Below, one piece after another: positions 9,289-17,592 of a DNA stretch of 64,000 bases. The notes beneath the pieces were generated by a model that saw nothing but the letters and a program-made list of their open reading frames with translations, was not told where the DNA came from and made no database searches. Position numbers and translations under genes: made by a program. Source of the stretch: CAYJFG01 sp051881695 (GTDB taxonomy: Bacteria > Bacillota > Clostridia > Oscillospirales > Acutalibacteraceae); NCBI GenBank assembly GCA_051881695.1, contig JBJEQJ010000008.1, positions 1 through 64,000 on the forward strand, written 5' to 3'. Within the stretch, counting starts at the first letter, position 1, and every line of letters begins with the position of its first letter.

Positions 9289-9315
9289 AAATCTTCATTC
9301 TAAACGAAGATTTAT
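9287..9315 (-). promoter_or_regulatory. Perfect 10-bp inverted repeat over the methyltransferase start
   Basis: ATAAATCTTC at 9287-9296 and GAAGATTTAT at 9306-9315 are exact reverse complements separated by 9 bases. The ATG of the methyltransferase (9286-9288) overlaps the arm. In RNA this would form a hairpin reaching the start codon; in DNA it could be an operator. Autoregulation of methyltransferase genes through such repeats is known in other systems. The role here is inference. Confidence 0.4.
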
Positions 9316-9330
9316 AGATTAAACCTCACC

Positions 9331-9648
9331 TCACATTTCCATTGTCATTCCGCTATCCTCATCAGGAGCTTCATCTTCAACTTCGGATGAGGATTGGTTT
9401 TCTGCTTCGATTTCTTCCTTTGTGAGCTTTCTGAATGAATCCTCACCGGGAACTACACCAAGTGAACGACCGTTGTCCCACTCAGGGAATATCGTTCCCA
9501 TTGAATCAACAAATTTTACTGTTCCTCTTGTACCTGCCGGAACAGGTGCGTAAGGATCCTTCATACTGATAAGCTCAACTCTTGTACCAGGCGGATACAA
9601 TTTCTTTGTGATTTCAGCTATTCTGCGCTGTCTTTCATATTCGTTCAA
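9331..9648 (-). CDS. DUF4314 family protein
   Basis: 105 residues from a TTG start at 9648 with SD GGAG eight bases upstream. The central part (PPGTRVELI...DPYAPVPAGTRGTVKFVD...GTIFPEWDNGRSLGVV) matches the pattern of DUF4314, a small SH3-like beta-barrel family common on integrative elements and plasmids of gut Firmicutes. The C-terminus is highly acidic. No biochemical function is known for the family. It lies between a small ORF and the methyltransferase fragment, consistent with a mobile-element remnant. Confidence 0.75.
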   Translation of the reverse strand: MNEYERQRRIAEITKKLYPPGTRVELISMKDPYAPVPAGTRGTVKFVDSMGTIFPEWDNGRSLGVVPGEDSFRKLTKEEIEAENQSSSEVEDEAPDEDSGMTMEM

Positions 9649-9724
9649 GTTATCATCTCCAATTTATTTAGTTTTGATTTAAGTAATAGCTTTAGTAGGA
9701 CTTCTTATTTTTATTGTCATAAAA

Positions 9725-9886
9725 TTAACCGACCTCTTTCTTATTTCTGTCTGTTTTAAGTTTTTTGTTGTCAGAGAAAGGCACCTCATTATTTTCATAG
9801 CAATCATCATTTCGCCTGTAAAAATTAGGTTTCTGACGCATCTCTCTTTCAAACCTCCTGAGTTCGGGTGTGTCGGTAAAATACAT
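9725..9886 (-). CDS. Small hypothetical protein (53 aa)
   Basis: The start chosen is the ATG at 9886, which has AAAGGA seven bases upstream; the reading frame also extends to an ATG at 9919 without a good SD. The product is charged, rich in Arg, Asn and Asp, and begins MYFTDTPELRRFER. An overlapping ORF in another frame is less protein-like. It is upstream of the DUF4314 gene in the same direction and is probably cargo of the same element. Function unknown. Confidence 0.45.
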   Translation of the reverse strand: MYFTDTPELRRFEREMRQKPNFYRRNDDCYENNEVPFSDNKKLKTDRNKKEVG

Positions 9887-9924
9887 TTGATCATTCCTTT
9901 CAAATTTTTTTGCAAACAAAAAAA

Positions 9925-9960
9925 GGCAACCGTTCTAATTTTAAAATTAAAACGATTGCC
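9925..9960 (-). terminator. Long near-palindromic terminator
   Basis: The 36 bases are a near-perfect palindrome (16 of 18 pairs). On the - strand it is followed by a run of eight T. It can stop transcription coming from the ssrA side before the small ORF at 9725-9886. Confidence 0.65.
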
Positions 9961-9971
9961 TGATATATAAA

Positions 9972-10005
9972 AACAGCAGACAGATTATTCGTTCTGCCTG
10001 CTGTT
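9972..10005. terminator. Stem-loop, possible bidirectional terminator
   Basis: Arms 9972-9984 and 9993-10005 pair over 13 bp with one mismatch. T-rich tracts lie on both sides. It forms a tandem with the palindrome at 9925-9960. Confidence 0.5.
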
Positions 10006-10115
10006 TTCTTTAACTTTATTTTTTCATTTGCACAAGTTCAACTCCACTCACAAAGGGAAAAATATCTATTTACATCTATGGATTGGTTATGTAAAAAATC
10101 ACCCTATGATATGCC

Positions 10116-10142
10116 AAAAACCCCGATAGAATCGGGGTTTTT
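10116..10142 (-). terminator. Terminator of ssrA
   Basis: A perfect 12-bp stem (10116-10127 with 10131-10142) has a 3-base loop and ends in five T on the - strand. It lies 31 bp past the tmRNA 3' end. Confidence 0.8.
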
Positions 10143-10172
10143 GGGGGATACATCTTTTTTGTTGTCCTTTGA

Positions 10173-10526
10173 TGGTGGAGATGAGGGGAATCGAACCCCT
10201 GTCCGAAAATCACTTACCAAGGCTTTCTACGAGCGTAGCCTGTGTTTTATAGTTCCCTCTGTGAAGCGCCCAAAGGCAGGCTTTTAACTTTGGTAGCCTT
10301 TAGTCCATGACCGAATACAAGGCTACTCTTCGGTTCATGTTCACCGCTAATCGACGCTCTTATTCAGACCGCGGTAATTCTGAACAGAACGGCAGCGCTA
10401 ATTAAGCAGCTGCGTATGCAACTTTATTGTTGTCGTTTATTTTTAAGAATACGGATTATTAAAGCGTTTCCGCAACGCTGCTCGCTTACCATGGCTTATA
10501 ATCCCCGTCGAAACCTTTACATCCCC
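10173..10526 (-). ncRNA. ssrA: Transfer-messenger RNA (tmRNA)
   Basis: About 354 nt. The 5' end GGGGATG pairs over 7 bp with CATCTCC ahead of an encoded ACCA 3' end (10173). The T-arm consensus GGTTCGATTCC is present, and the 5' side has the conserved AAGGTTTCGACGGGGAT. The tag reading frame ends NDNNKVAYAAA followed by TAA (around 10405-10440); the resume codon upstream is uncertain. tmRNA frees stalled ribosomes and marks the incomplete protein for proteolysis. It acts with SmpB, whose gene lies 34 bp upstream on the same strand. Confidence 0.95.
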
Positions 10527-10560
10527 ATAATATAATTATTCTTTTAGCTTTACAGATTAT

Positions 10561-11025
10561 TCACCTGAACTGCTCCTTTATTGTGCGCTCAATATTTCGC
10601 TTTGCATCCTTTTGCGCCATATCTGCGCGCTTGTCGTACAGCTTTTTGCCCTTACACACACCTACCTGAAGCTTTACTTTTGAGCCTTTGAAATACAGCG
10701 AAACAGGTATCAAGGCATATCCGTCCTGCTTTATAAGCCCGAAAAGGCGCATAATCTCTCTTTTGTGCATTAAAAGCCTGCGAACTCTTACGGAATCTCT
10801 GTTAAAAATATTGCCCTGCTCATATGGACTTATATGCATACCGTTTACAAAAATTTCGCCGTCTACTATCGAGCACCAGGAATCCTTTAGGTTTACTCTG
10901 CCCTGCCGCACAGATTTCACCTCTGTACCGCAAAGCTCAATGCCCGCTTCTATGCTTTCAATAACAAAATAATCGTGATGAGCTTTTTTGTTCTGCGCTA
11001 TTGTCTTTAAAGCTTCCTTAGCCAT
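10561..11025 (-). CDS. smpB: SsrA-binding protein SmpB
   Basis: 154 residues, the normal length. Recognisable SmpB features are NKKAHHDYFVIESIEAGIEL near the start, the GTEVKSVRQGRVNLKDSW block (~33-50) and HKREI. The lysine/arginine-rich tail (KGKKLYDKR..., then RNIERTIKEQFR) inserts into the mRNA channel. It binds the tRNA-like part of tmRNA and delivers it to stalled ribosomes. It directly precedes ssrA on the same strand. ATG start with GGAG upstream (GAGGAGCATAAA). Confidence 0.97.
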   Translation of the reverse strand: MAKEALKTIAQNKKAHHDYFVIESIEAGIELCGTEVKSVRQGRVNLKDSWCSIVDGEIFVNGMHISPYEQGNIFNRDSVRVRRLLMHKREIMRLFGLIKQDGYALIPVSLYFKGSKVKLQVGVCKGKKLYDKRADMAQKDAKRNIERTIKEQFR

Positions 11026-11191
11026 TTTATGCTCCTCTTTTGCTTTTGTGTGCGGTGTAATTTTATCATATCATCGGCAATGTGTCAAACGTATTATATA
11101 TCTGTTTTTGAAAATTTTTTGGTGTTTTTTGCGAAAAAATTTAACTGCTGAAAAATAAATCATAACATATATATTTCAGAATTATGATTAA

Positions 11192-11219
11192 AAGGACGCT
11201 CGTTTGATTGAGCGCCCTT
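11192..11219 (-). terminator. Terminator of the cohesin gene
   Basis: Arms 11192-11201 and 11210-11219 pair over 10 bp with one mismatch. On the - strand the stem is followed by TTTTAAT. It begins 26 bp beyond the stop codon. Confidence 0.7.
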
Positions 11220-11244
11220 ATATCTTGTGTTTATCCTATATATA

Positions 11245-11931
11245 TTATTGGTTCGGTGTATTCTGAGTGCTTTTCTTTTTCATTGCCAATATTATACAAA
11301 CTCCGGCTATTATCAGTACAACAACGGCTCCACCGATAATAAGCCATATATTTATACTGTTTTCCGGCTGTTTACTTTCAGCCTTTGCCTTTGCCTCTAA
11401 ATCACTTAGCGCCTGAGGATTTACAGTATTTGCAAGAGTTCCCTCTATTATCTGCTCGTCCTTTTCGTACCCCTGCATTTTTTGTAAGTCCATTGTATAA
11501 ATTTCGTCAATTTTTGCTGTCACTTCTGTTGCTCCTTTAAGTGCGTCTTTCACCTTGAAGGATACTGAAAAAACAACAGAATCATCCTTAACCTCGTAGC
11601 CGTTCATTGCATTTGCAGCATTAAAATACACATAACCCTCCGTGTCCAGATTGCATACTGCATCTGAAAAAGCAGGTACGCTTGCAGTATCGTCAATAAC
11701 ATCCAGATACCTTGAGTCGTATGCTACCTCCACATTAATACCTGCCACAGTGTTGTTAGGTACGTTTTTAAGCTTCAAAACATATGTATAAGTATCTCCT
11801 GCCTTTACAGTCTCTCCGTTCACAGTTGCATCTGCGGCAAAAGCCGTTATAGCAGATATGCTGAAAAGTAAAATTGCACATAATAAGGTGCTTAAAATTC
11901 TTGCTGATAATTTAGTTGTGTATTTCACCAT
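11245..11931 (-). CDS. Membrane-anchored single-cohesin-like surface protein
   Basis: 228 residues. A signal peptide (cut near AFA at ~32) is followed by one beta-sandwich domain, about 35-170. It carries the cohesin hallmarks of an early TV-x-G-x-x-V strand, 'LKNVPNNTVAGINVEVAYD', and 'VVFSVSFKVKD' followed by further strands. A short linker leads to a transmembrane helix (~194-215) and the cytoplasmic tail MKKKS. Cohesins bind dockerin modules and anchor enzymes to the cell surface. The next two genes upstream on the same strand encode dockerin proteins, which makes a direct partnership plausible. Each gene has its own terminator. The domain is divergent, so the cohesin assignment is good but not certain. 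Confidence 0.7.
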   Translation of the reverse strand: MVKYTTKLSARILSTLLCAILLFSISAITAFAADATVNGETVKAGDTYTYVLKLKNVPNNTVAGINVEVAYDSRYLDVIDDTASVPAFSDAVCNLDTEGYVYFNAANAMNGYEVKDDSVVFSVSFKVKDALKGATEVTAKIDEIYTMDLQKMQGYEKDEQIIEGTLANTVNPQALSDLEAKAKAESKQPENSINIWLIIGGAVVVLIIAGVCIILAMKKKSTQNTPNQ

Positions 11932-12301
11932 AATTCTGACCGTTAACCCCTTTCAAATTTGTTTTTTTCACTTGTCGTATTCAATTATAATAACGCCTGC
12001 TGAACAACGCAAAACATAAAAAGCAACAAACAAATAATTATTAAATTATTGTTCAGGAGCATAGAAACAATTGCCTTGCTAAACAGACTTATTATATAGA
12101 TTACGGAAGCAAAAGCGTCAGATATTACATAAAACCAAGCGGAAACAGCGTGTTACCGCTTATTCGGTAAACATTATAATACAAAGTCTTTTTAAAAACA
12201 ATAGATTAACTGTAAATATTTGCAAAAAGCGGATATTTGTTGCCTAAAAAATAAGGGCGGAAATTATATCCGCCTTTATTCTTTATTCTGATTCTGATTA
12301 A
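11932..12301. other. 370-bp intergenic region
   Basis: AT-rich. It holds the terminator of the pullulanase gene (12253-12277) and must hold the promoter of the cohesin gene. No ORF with a convincing SD or RNA motif was seen elsewhere in it. Confidence 0.5.
12253..12277 (-). terminator. Terminator of the pullulanase gene
   Basis: Arms 12253-12261 and 12269-12277 form a 9-bp stem with one mismatch; on the - strand it is followed by TTATTTTTT. It lies 25 bp past the stop. Confidence 0.7.
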
Positions 12302-15300
12302 TTATGTTTCACTATACAGGTATGTTCCTACCTCATAGTGTCCGAGTGTATTCTGTTGTTCTGTTATATAGTAGCCTGTTCCGTCTGAGGTTTCATCAAG
12401 CTCAATGTCAACCGTCTGACCGCCTGAGCCGTTAAATACAATTCTGTCATATTTGCTAAGGTCTACAGACGCCTCGTATATTGTTTCGCCGTAATCGTTA
12501 GTTTTTATGCCGTTTATTGCAACACCGGGCCATTCGGCAGGTTTATCTTCAGTAGCGTTATTCCAGATATAGGCATTAACATTGCTCCATTTGGAAGAGA
12601 AATAAACATTGATTGTACCTGCCTGAGGCGTTGTAGGAGGCTCTGTCGGCGGGTCAGTCGGCGTTGCTGTCGGTGCCTCAGTTGGCTTTTGAGTAGGAAT
12701 CTCTGTAGGAGCCTCAGCGCCAAAATATTCGCCTACCTTGTATGCCGACTTAATTTTTGCAAGATATTTTTGTATTTCAAGAATATCGCCCATTTCAAGA
12801 CTTCCGTTTGCGTTAACATCAGCGGCAGTCTTATTTACTCCTGTAAGTACGTGTATTTTTGCTAAGTCCTCCTGAATTTTAAGAACATCTCTTACAGTTA
12901 CTTCACCGTTCATATCGGCGTCGCCAAGCATATATCTATCGCCGGGAATTGTCGGCGGAGCTGTTGGATCTGTTGGTGGGACAGTAGGTTTCTCGGAAGT
13001 ATTATAAACGTAAATAACATTTGTAACACCTTGCGTCCAGTAGCCGTTTGGATTACCTAAAACTGTAGGTGTATCGTAACCTGCAAGCGGCTTTGTAACA
13101 TATCTGCTTGTAGATTTAACCTTGTTGCCCTCTACAATTACATCATCAGTAAGCTTCTCACCGTTTTTATTAATATGGCTTACGATAACCTCTGTGTTAA
13201 ATGCAGTTGTTCCGTTTTGTATCCATACCTCTCCGCGCGCAGGATAACCCGGCATATTTGCACCCGGCTCCTGTACTGTGTTTGTCTTTGCACCGTTTGT
13301 GAACATTACATTTGCCTGTGTTGCGCTAAGCTCAGCATAGGTATACCATTTGTTGCCGGTATCAGGGTCAGCTGTCATTGCTTTGCCCGGCCACGCCCCG
13401 GTAAGATTTGAGCCTGCATCTGTATATGCATACACGTAAGGTGGATTCCAACCCTTGCTGTTATAATAGTGAATCTTAACCTTGCCCGATACAATCTGCT
13501 TATAAACATATTTTACTGTTGTATCGGCAGTAATTGTACCAAATGCGTTTGTCGGAAGCTTTGTTGTGTCAAGCTCATAGCCTGTGATAAATTCGTGAGG
13601 CTCGCTGTAGCTTGTTCCCTGCTTCATTTTTGTTGTCTTTTCAGCTTTCAGAACCTTTCCGCTTTGGTTTACATATTGCACTGTAAGCATATAGCTTGGG
13701 ATTCCGTCTGAAGTATAATAGTAGGTTACTGTTACATCATCTGTAACTGTGCCATCTGCTTTACCCTGAATACTGTCAAGCTTATAGTCGAAAAGAACGT
13801 CGCTGTCTGCCTGTGTTCTGTAAGTTGTGCCAACCTTATACAGACTCTCAGTCGTTTTTATTACTTCGTTTGTTGCTTTGTCAACGTGATTTACAGTAAC
13901 GGTCCTATATTCGTCCTGTGGAATTGACACACGGTTAAAGCTTGCCTCATCTACTAAAATCATAGCGGTTCTTGCAGGAACGCTTACGGTTGAACCGCTT
14001 ATTGTACCAAGGCTTTTAACTCCGGCGCTTGTTCCGTTTGCAACAATCACCCAGCTTGAAGGCAATGTTCCCTGTGACTTAAGTGTTAATGACTTAGCTG
14101 ATGTGGTGTTATTGGTAAGAACTGCTACTGTTCCCCATTCGTTTGCTGCGTTAGCCGTTTTATTCTGGATAGTATAGCCTATTGCACTTCCGTTTTCTGC
14201 AAAGTAGGTGGTGTTACCGGAGGCTGTCGTACCATCTCTGAACGGTGAATAGCTTGCTCTTATCTTCATTAATCCCTTGTAGTATTCAACAAGATTGCTG
14301 TATGTTTTCACTCTTGACCAGTTAATCTGGTTCACGCTGTCTGCCGAGTTGTAGCTGTTGTGGTTGCCGTTTTTAGTTCTTGCAAATTCCTCACCTGCAA
14401 GATAGAACGGAACACCCTGTGACGTAAGAACAATAGCAGCGGAAAGCTTGTTCTGTGCAAGGAAGGTTTCGCTTGTTGAGTTATATGAGGATGAGCCGTT
14501 TGACTTTAAAATTTTGTCCCAAAGGGTTAAATTGTCGTGCGCAGAGTTGTAGGTTATACACTGAGACGGCTGTTTTGCCCATTTACCGAAGGTTGTGCTT
14601 GAGCCGCCCATCATTCCGGACTTGATGTCAGATGTTACTGTCGTTGAGCCCTGAATATATCCCTTTGTTGCATCGTCAGTGCCGCCCTTCAGAGCATTTC
14701 TCATCTTATCGCTGAACATTGCAACACGCTCATTAATCTTGCTTGCGTTGTTAATTATGCAGGCGTCTGTCTGTGAAATACCGTTTGCGCCCCAGTCAGC
14801 CATCCACGGCTCGCCATAAATTAGTATTCTTTTGTCTATTTTGTCAAGAGCTGCTCTAATCTGATTCATAGTTGTAATATCGTGGCAGCCCATAAGGTCG
14901 AAGCGGAAACCGTCTATATGGTATTCGTTCGCCCAATATGTAACGGAATCTATCATATATTTTCTGAACATAGTTTTGTCAGACGCAGTTACGTTGCCGC
15001 AGCCGGAACCGTTAAGAAATGTGGTAGCGGTTTTCATTCTGTAATAATAACCGGGCACAGTTTTCTGGAAACAGGAATCCGTTGAGAACGTATGATTGTA
15101 AACAACGTCCATAATTACACCGATTCCTCTGTCGTGCAATGCCTGTACCATCTGCTTGAATTCTTTTATTCTCACCTCACCCTTATATGGGTTTGAAGAA
15201 TATGAGCCGTCAGGCACGTTGTAGTTTACCGGGTCGTAACCCCAGTTATACTGCGGTATGTCCAGCTTAGTTTCGTCAACTGAGCCGTAATCATATACCG

Positions 15301-16000
15301 GATTTAAATGAACATAATTTACGCCCTGTTTAACAAGATAATCAACGCAGGTTGAAATATCGTCTGTTCCGTTAACCTTTGTGCCGCTTTCCGTAAAGGC
15401 AAGGTATTTACCTCTGTTTGCCTCGCTGACGCCGGAGGTTTTTGAAATTGAGAAGTCACGCACCTGTACCTCCCATATAACGGCGTCTGTCTGGTTGTCA
15501 ACAAGCATATGCTTGTCGTTTTCCCAGCCGTCCGGATTAGTTTTGCTTAAGTCAACAACCATAGAACGGTTGCCGTTAACACCGGTTGCAACCGAGTAAA
15601 CGTCCTGTGTTTCTTTTGTTGTTCCGTTAGCTGTTACAAGATATGTATAATACGTTCCGTTTAAGTCACCGTCTACAGTTACAGACCATGTGCCTGTTGC
15701 TGAATCCATAGTCATATCTCTTGTTTCAATTACCCCTGCGCCGTTTTCGGTATCAGAGCCTGTTTGATAGCGCTTGAGCTGTACCTTAGATGCGCTTGGC
15801 GCCCACACCTTAAAGGTAGAAGATTCCTTTGAATATGTTGCTCCAAGGTCACCGCCGCTGTAGGTGTTATAGCTTTCCGCCTGGTTGAAATACGCACCTG
15901 TTGTTTCTTCATTTGTTGTAACTGCCGAGGCAGAAGCCGCCGCTGTTGACGTAACCATCATTGCCCCTAAAATCCCAGCAATTATTTTTCTGAGTTTCAA
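12302..16000 (-). CDS. Extracellular type I pullulanase (GH13) with dockerin and starch-binding modules
   Basis: 1232 residues. In order: signal peptide (1-26); CBM48-like N-terminal domain (~50-150); GH13 barrel (~170-600) with the pullulanase signature YNWGYDP (251-257), DVVYNH (298-303), nucleophile D368, acid/base E397 and D489; C-terminal beta domain; two MucBP-like repeats (~698-836); a CBM26-like module (~839-930); a third MucBP-like unit to ~1000; a Pro/Thr linker; a type I dockerin (1024-1085) with two calcium loops (DADMNGEVT and DVNANGSLE); a second Pro/Thr linker; and a terminal CBM26-like module. It should cleave alpha-1,6 branches of pullulan or amylopectin outside the cell. The dockerin implies docking to a cohesin, and one is encoded just downstream. 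The architecture resembles R. bromii amylosome pullulanases. Confidence 0.93.
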   Translation of the reverse strand: MKLRKIIAGILGAMMVTSTAAASASAVTTNEETTGAYFNQAESYNTYSGGDLGATYSKESSTFKVWAPSASKVQLKRYQTGSDTENGAGVIETRDMTMDSATGTWSVTVDGDLNGTYYTYLVTANGTTKETQDVYSVATGVNGNRSMVVDLSKTNPDGWENDKHMLVDNQTDAVIWEVQVRDFSISKTSGVSEANRGKYLAFTESGTKVNGTDDISTCVDYLVKQGVNYVHLNPVYDYGSVDETKLDIPQYNWGYDPVNYNVPDGSYSSNPYKGEVRIKEFKQMVQALHDRGIGVIMDVVYNHTFSTDSCFQKTVPGYYYRMKTATTFLNGSGCGNVTASDKTMFRKYMIDSVTYWANEYHIDGFRFDLMGCHDITTMNQIRAALDKIDKRILIYGEPWMADWGANGISQTDACIINNASKINERVAMFSDKMRNALKGGTDDATKGYIQGSTTVTSDIKSGMMGGSSTTFGKWAKQPSQCITYNSAHDNLTLWDKILKSNGSSSYNSTSETFLAQNKLSAAIVLTSQGVPFYLAGEEFARTKNGNHNSYNSADSVNQINWSRVKTYSNLVEYYKGLMKIRASYSPFRDGTTASGNTTYFAENGSAIGYTIQNKTANAANEWGTVAVLTNNTTSAKSLTLKSQGTLPSSWVIVANGTSAGVKSLGTISGSTVSVPARTAMILVDEASFNRVSIPQDEYRTVTVNHVDKATNEVIKTTESLYKVGTTYRTQADSDVLFDYKLDSIQGKADGTVTDDVTVTYYYTSDGIPSYMLTVQYVNQSGKVLKAEKTTKMKQGTSYSEPHEFITGYELDTTKLPTNAFGTITADTTVKYVYKQIVSGKVKIHYYNSKGWNPPYVYAYTDAGSNLTGAWPGKAMTADPDTGNKWYTYAELSATQANVMFTNGAKTNTVQEPGANMPGYPARGEVWIQNGTTAFNTEVIVSHINKNGEKLTDDVIVEGNKVKSTSRYVTKPLAGYDTPTVLGNPNGYWTQGVTNVIYVYNTSEKPTVPPTDPTAPPTIPGDRYMLGDADMNGEVTVRDVLKIQEDLAKIHVLTGVNKTAADVNANGSLEMGDILEIQKYLAKIKSAYKVGEYFGAEAPTEIPTQKPTEAPTATPTDPPTEPPTTPQAGTINVYFSSKWSNVNAYIWNNATEDKPAEWPGVAINGIKTNDYGETIYEASVDLSKYDRIVFNGSGGQTVDIELDETSDGTGYYITEQQNTLGHYEVGTYLYSET

Positions 16001-16067
16001 AAAAATCCTCTCCCTGTTTTATTCTTAATTACATTATGTGATAACAAGAGCATAATTACCATATGTA

Positions 16068-16080
16068 TGTAATTCTTACA
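16068..16080. promoter_or_regulatory. Palindrome near the pullulanase promoter (possible operator)
   Basis: TGTAATTCTTACA is a perfect 5-bp inverted repeat with a 3-base centre. It lies just downstream of the candidate -10 element, about where transcription of the pullulanase gene should start. Binding protein unknown. Confidence 0.3.
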
Positions 16081-16083
16081 CAA

Positions 16084-16089
16084 ATTATA
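16084..16089 (-). promoter_or_regulatory. Candidate -10 element of the pullulanase gene
   Basis: TATAAT on the - strand, preceded by TG two bases earlier (TGATATAAT), about 85 bp upstream of the pullulanase start. The -35 region is weak. Confidence 0.4.
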
Positions 16090-16173
16090 TCACGTCCAGG
16101 CAAAAAAATACAGAATAATCCGCTTGAACTCTTAACAATATTTCCACTTTGTTTTTTAGCATAATACACAAAT

Positions 16174-16206
16174 AAAACGGCTTTAAGAGCTTTCTTAAAA
16201 CCGTTT
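16174..16206 (-). terminator. Terminator of the SGNH/dockerin gene
   Basis: Arms starting AAAACGG and ending CCGTTTT pair over about 15 bp with one mismatch and a short loop. A T-rich tail follows on the - strand. It lies 13 bp past the stop of 16219-17592. Confidence 0.7.
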
Positions 16207-16218
16207 TGGCGCTTTATT

Positions 16219-17592
16219 TTACAGTGTTTTCATCCACTGCATAATTTTCTGTGAAATAATGCTGTTCCCCTTGGCGTTTAGATGCACCTTATCGCCGTGA
16301 ATTTTGCCGCTTCTTATGCAATAATACTCATCTATCTGCGCTTGGGTTTCACAGGGGATATTAACCTCCTCCTGCAAATTAATCAAAGGAATTTTATATT
16401 TTTTGCAACAATTTATCATTTGAGAAACGAACTGCACATATGGACTGTCTTGTTCAAAATGGTAAAACGATTTAAAGCTTATGATAAACCCCAGCTTATC
16501 CAGTCCGTAAAGCTCAATACATTTTAAAATGTATTTTTCCATTTCTCCGCTGTACGTGTCTGTGTTACAGTTATCTGCCGTTACGGTATAATCGTTCATA
16601 TTTATTGTGCCGACAGGCTTTTTAGGCGGATTTTGATACATTCCGTTTGTAAAGCCTTCAATAATAACATAATCGGTATTTAAGCAAAGTGAGGATACTT
16701 TTTCCTCGTCTGCAAAATATTCGTTGAAGGAAGATAAAAATGTTGCTCCGTTTATGCCGTAATTTACTGCGGTAAAGTCCTCGCACTGTTTTTCAATATA
16801 CGAAGCCCAGCCGCCCGTTTTATTGTTTGTTCCGGCGCATATGCTGTCACCGAAAAAGACGCCTGTTTTTCCGCAAAGCGTATTCTCACACATTTTACTC
16901 TTATTTGCCAAAAAGCCTTGCAGCTTTAATATATCCTTTACTGTTATTTCACCGTCCATATCAACATCGGCTTCTTCAAACTGTGCCTGAGTAAGCGCGC
17001 TTTTTTTCGCAATTATGTTCTGCAAATAAAGCACATCGTATATTTCCGCATTGCCGTTTGAATCGAGGTCGCCAAACAAATCCAGTCCAAACCCCTTGCT
17101 GACAGCGTAATTGCAGGCATATGAATTGGTTTCGGTACATATAGTAAGCTTTTCACAGCCTTCAAATGAATTGGATGCAATAAATGAGGTGCTTTCTGAT
17201 ATAACAGCTTTTTCAAGCCTTTCACAGCCTTTAAACGCCGCATATCCTATTCCCTTTATATTTGACAAAACAGCTTTTTCAAGTGAAGTACATCCGCTGA
17301 AGGCATAGTCAGAAACTTTTTTAACTAAAGAATTAACGTATACTTTTTTAACGGAGGTATTGTTTTCAAATGCGCCATAGCCAATTTCCGTTATTTTATA
17401 CCCCTTAATTTCATTTGGAACTGTAATTTCAGCTTCATTCCCCTTATAACCCACAAGTTTTGCCTGTGTACTGCTTATCGGCTCAATATCAAAGCTGTTT
17501 TTTGCACCGTTTTCCGCTGATGCAGAACACCATGCTGTTAACGCAATCATCAAAGACAAAACCGTGCATAAAATTAATTTCAAAGTTTTCAT
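16219..17592 (-). CDS. Secreted BspA-type LRR / dockerin / SGNH-hydrolase protein
   Basis: 457 residues. A signal peptide (~1-26) is followed by four or five BspA-like leucine-rich repeats (about 60-165, with IGYGAFENN, SDYAFSGCTSLEKA and IGYAAFKGCERLEKA). Next comes a type I dockerin (~172-232, calcium loops DLDSNGNAE and DVDMDGEIT). An SGNH/GDSL hydrolase domain fills the rest: block I G248-D249-S250, block II NYGINGAT, a block III-like N316, and D434/H437 in block V (GDKVHLNAKG). SGNH enzymes are esterases or deacetylases; substrate unknown. The dockerin and gene position link it to the neighbouring cohesin protein and pullulanase. Deacetylation of a polysaccharide or cell attachment through the repeats are possible roles (inference). 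Confidence 0.85.
   Translation of the reverse strand: MKTLKLILCTVLSLMIALTAWCSASAENGAKNSFDIEPISSTQAKLVGYKGNEAEITVPNEIKGYKITEIGYGAFENNTSVKKVYVNSLVKKVSDYAFSGCTSLEKAVLSNIKGIGYAAFKGCERLEKAVISESTSFIASNSFEGCEKLTICTETNSYACNYAVSKGFGLDLFGDLDSNGNAEIYDVLYLQNIIAKKSALTQAQFEEADVDMDGEITVKDILKLQGFLANKSKMCENTLCGKTGVFFGDSICAGTNNKTGGWASYIEKQCEDFTAVNYGINGATFLSSFNEYFADEEKVSSLCLNTDYVIIEGFTNGMYQNPPKKPVGTINMNDYTVTADNCNTDTYSGEMEKYILKCIELYGLDKLGFIISFKSFYHFEQDSPYVQFVSQMINCCKKYKIPLINLQEEVNIPCETQAQIDEYYCIRSGKIHGDKVHLNAKGNSIISQKIMQWMKTL

Noticed and set aside
9679..9915. 78-codon - strand ORF
   Set aside because: It overlaps the 53-aa ORF at 9725-9886 in another frame and lacks a plausible start signal.
10078..10287. 69-codon + strand ORF
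   Set aside because: It overlaps the ssrA 3' end and terminator and has no SD.
10173..10526. Duplicate ssrA end (attR) in the flanking island
   Set aside because: No second copy of GGGGAATCGAACCCC was seen between 1 and 10165, so no att pair can be claimed.
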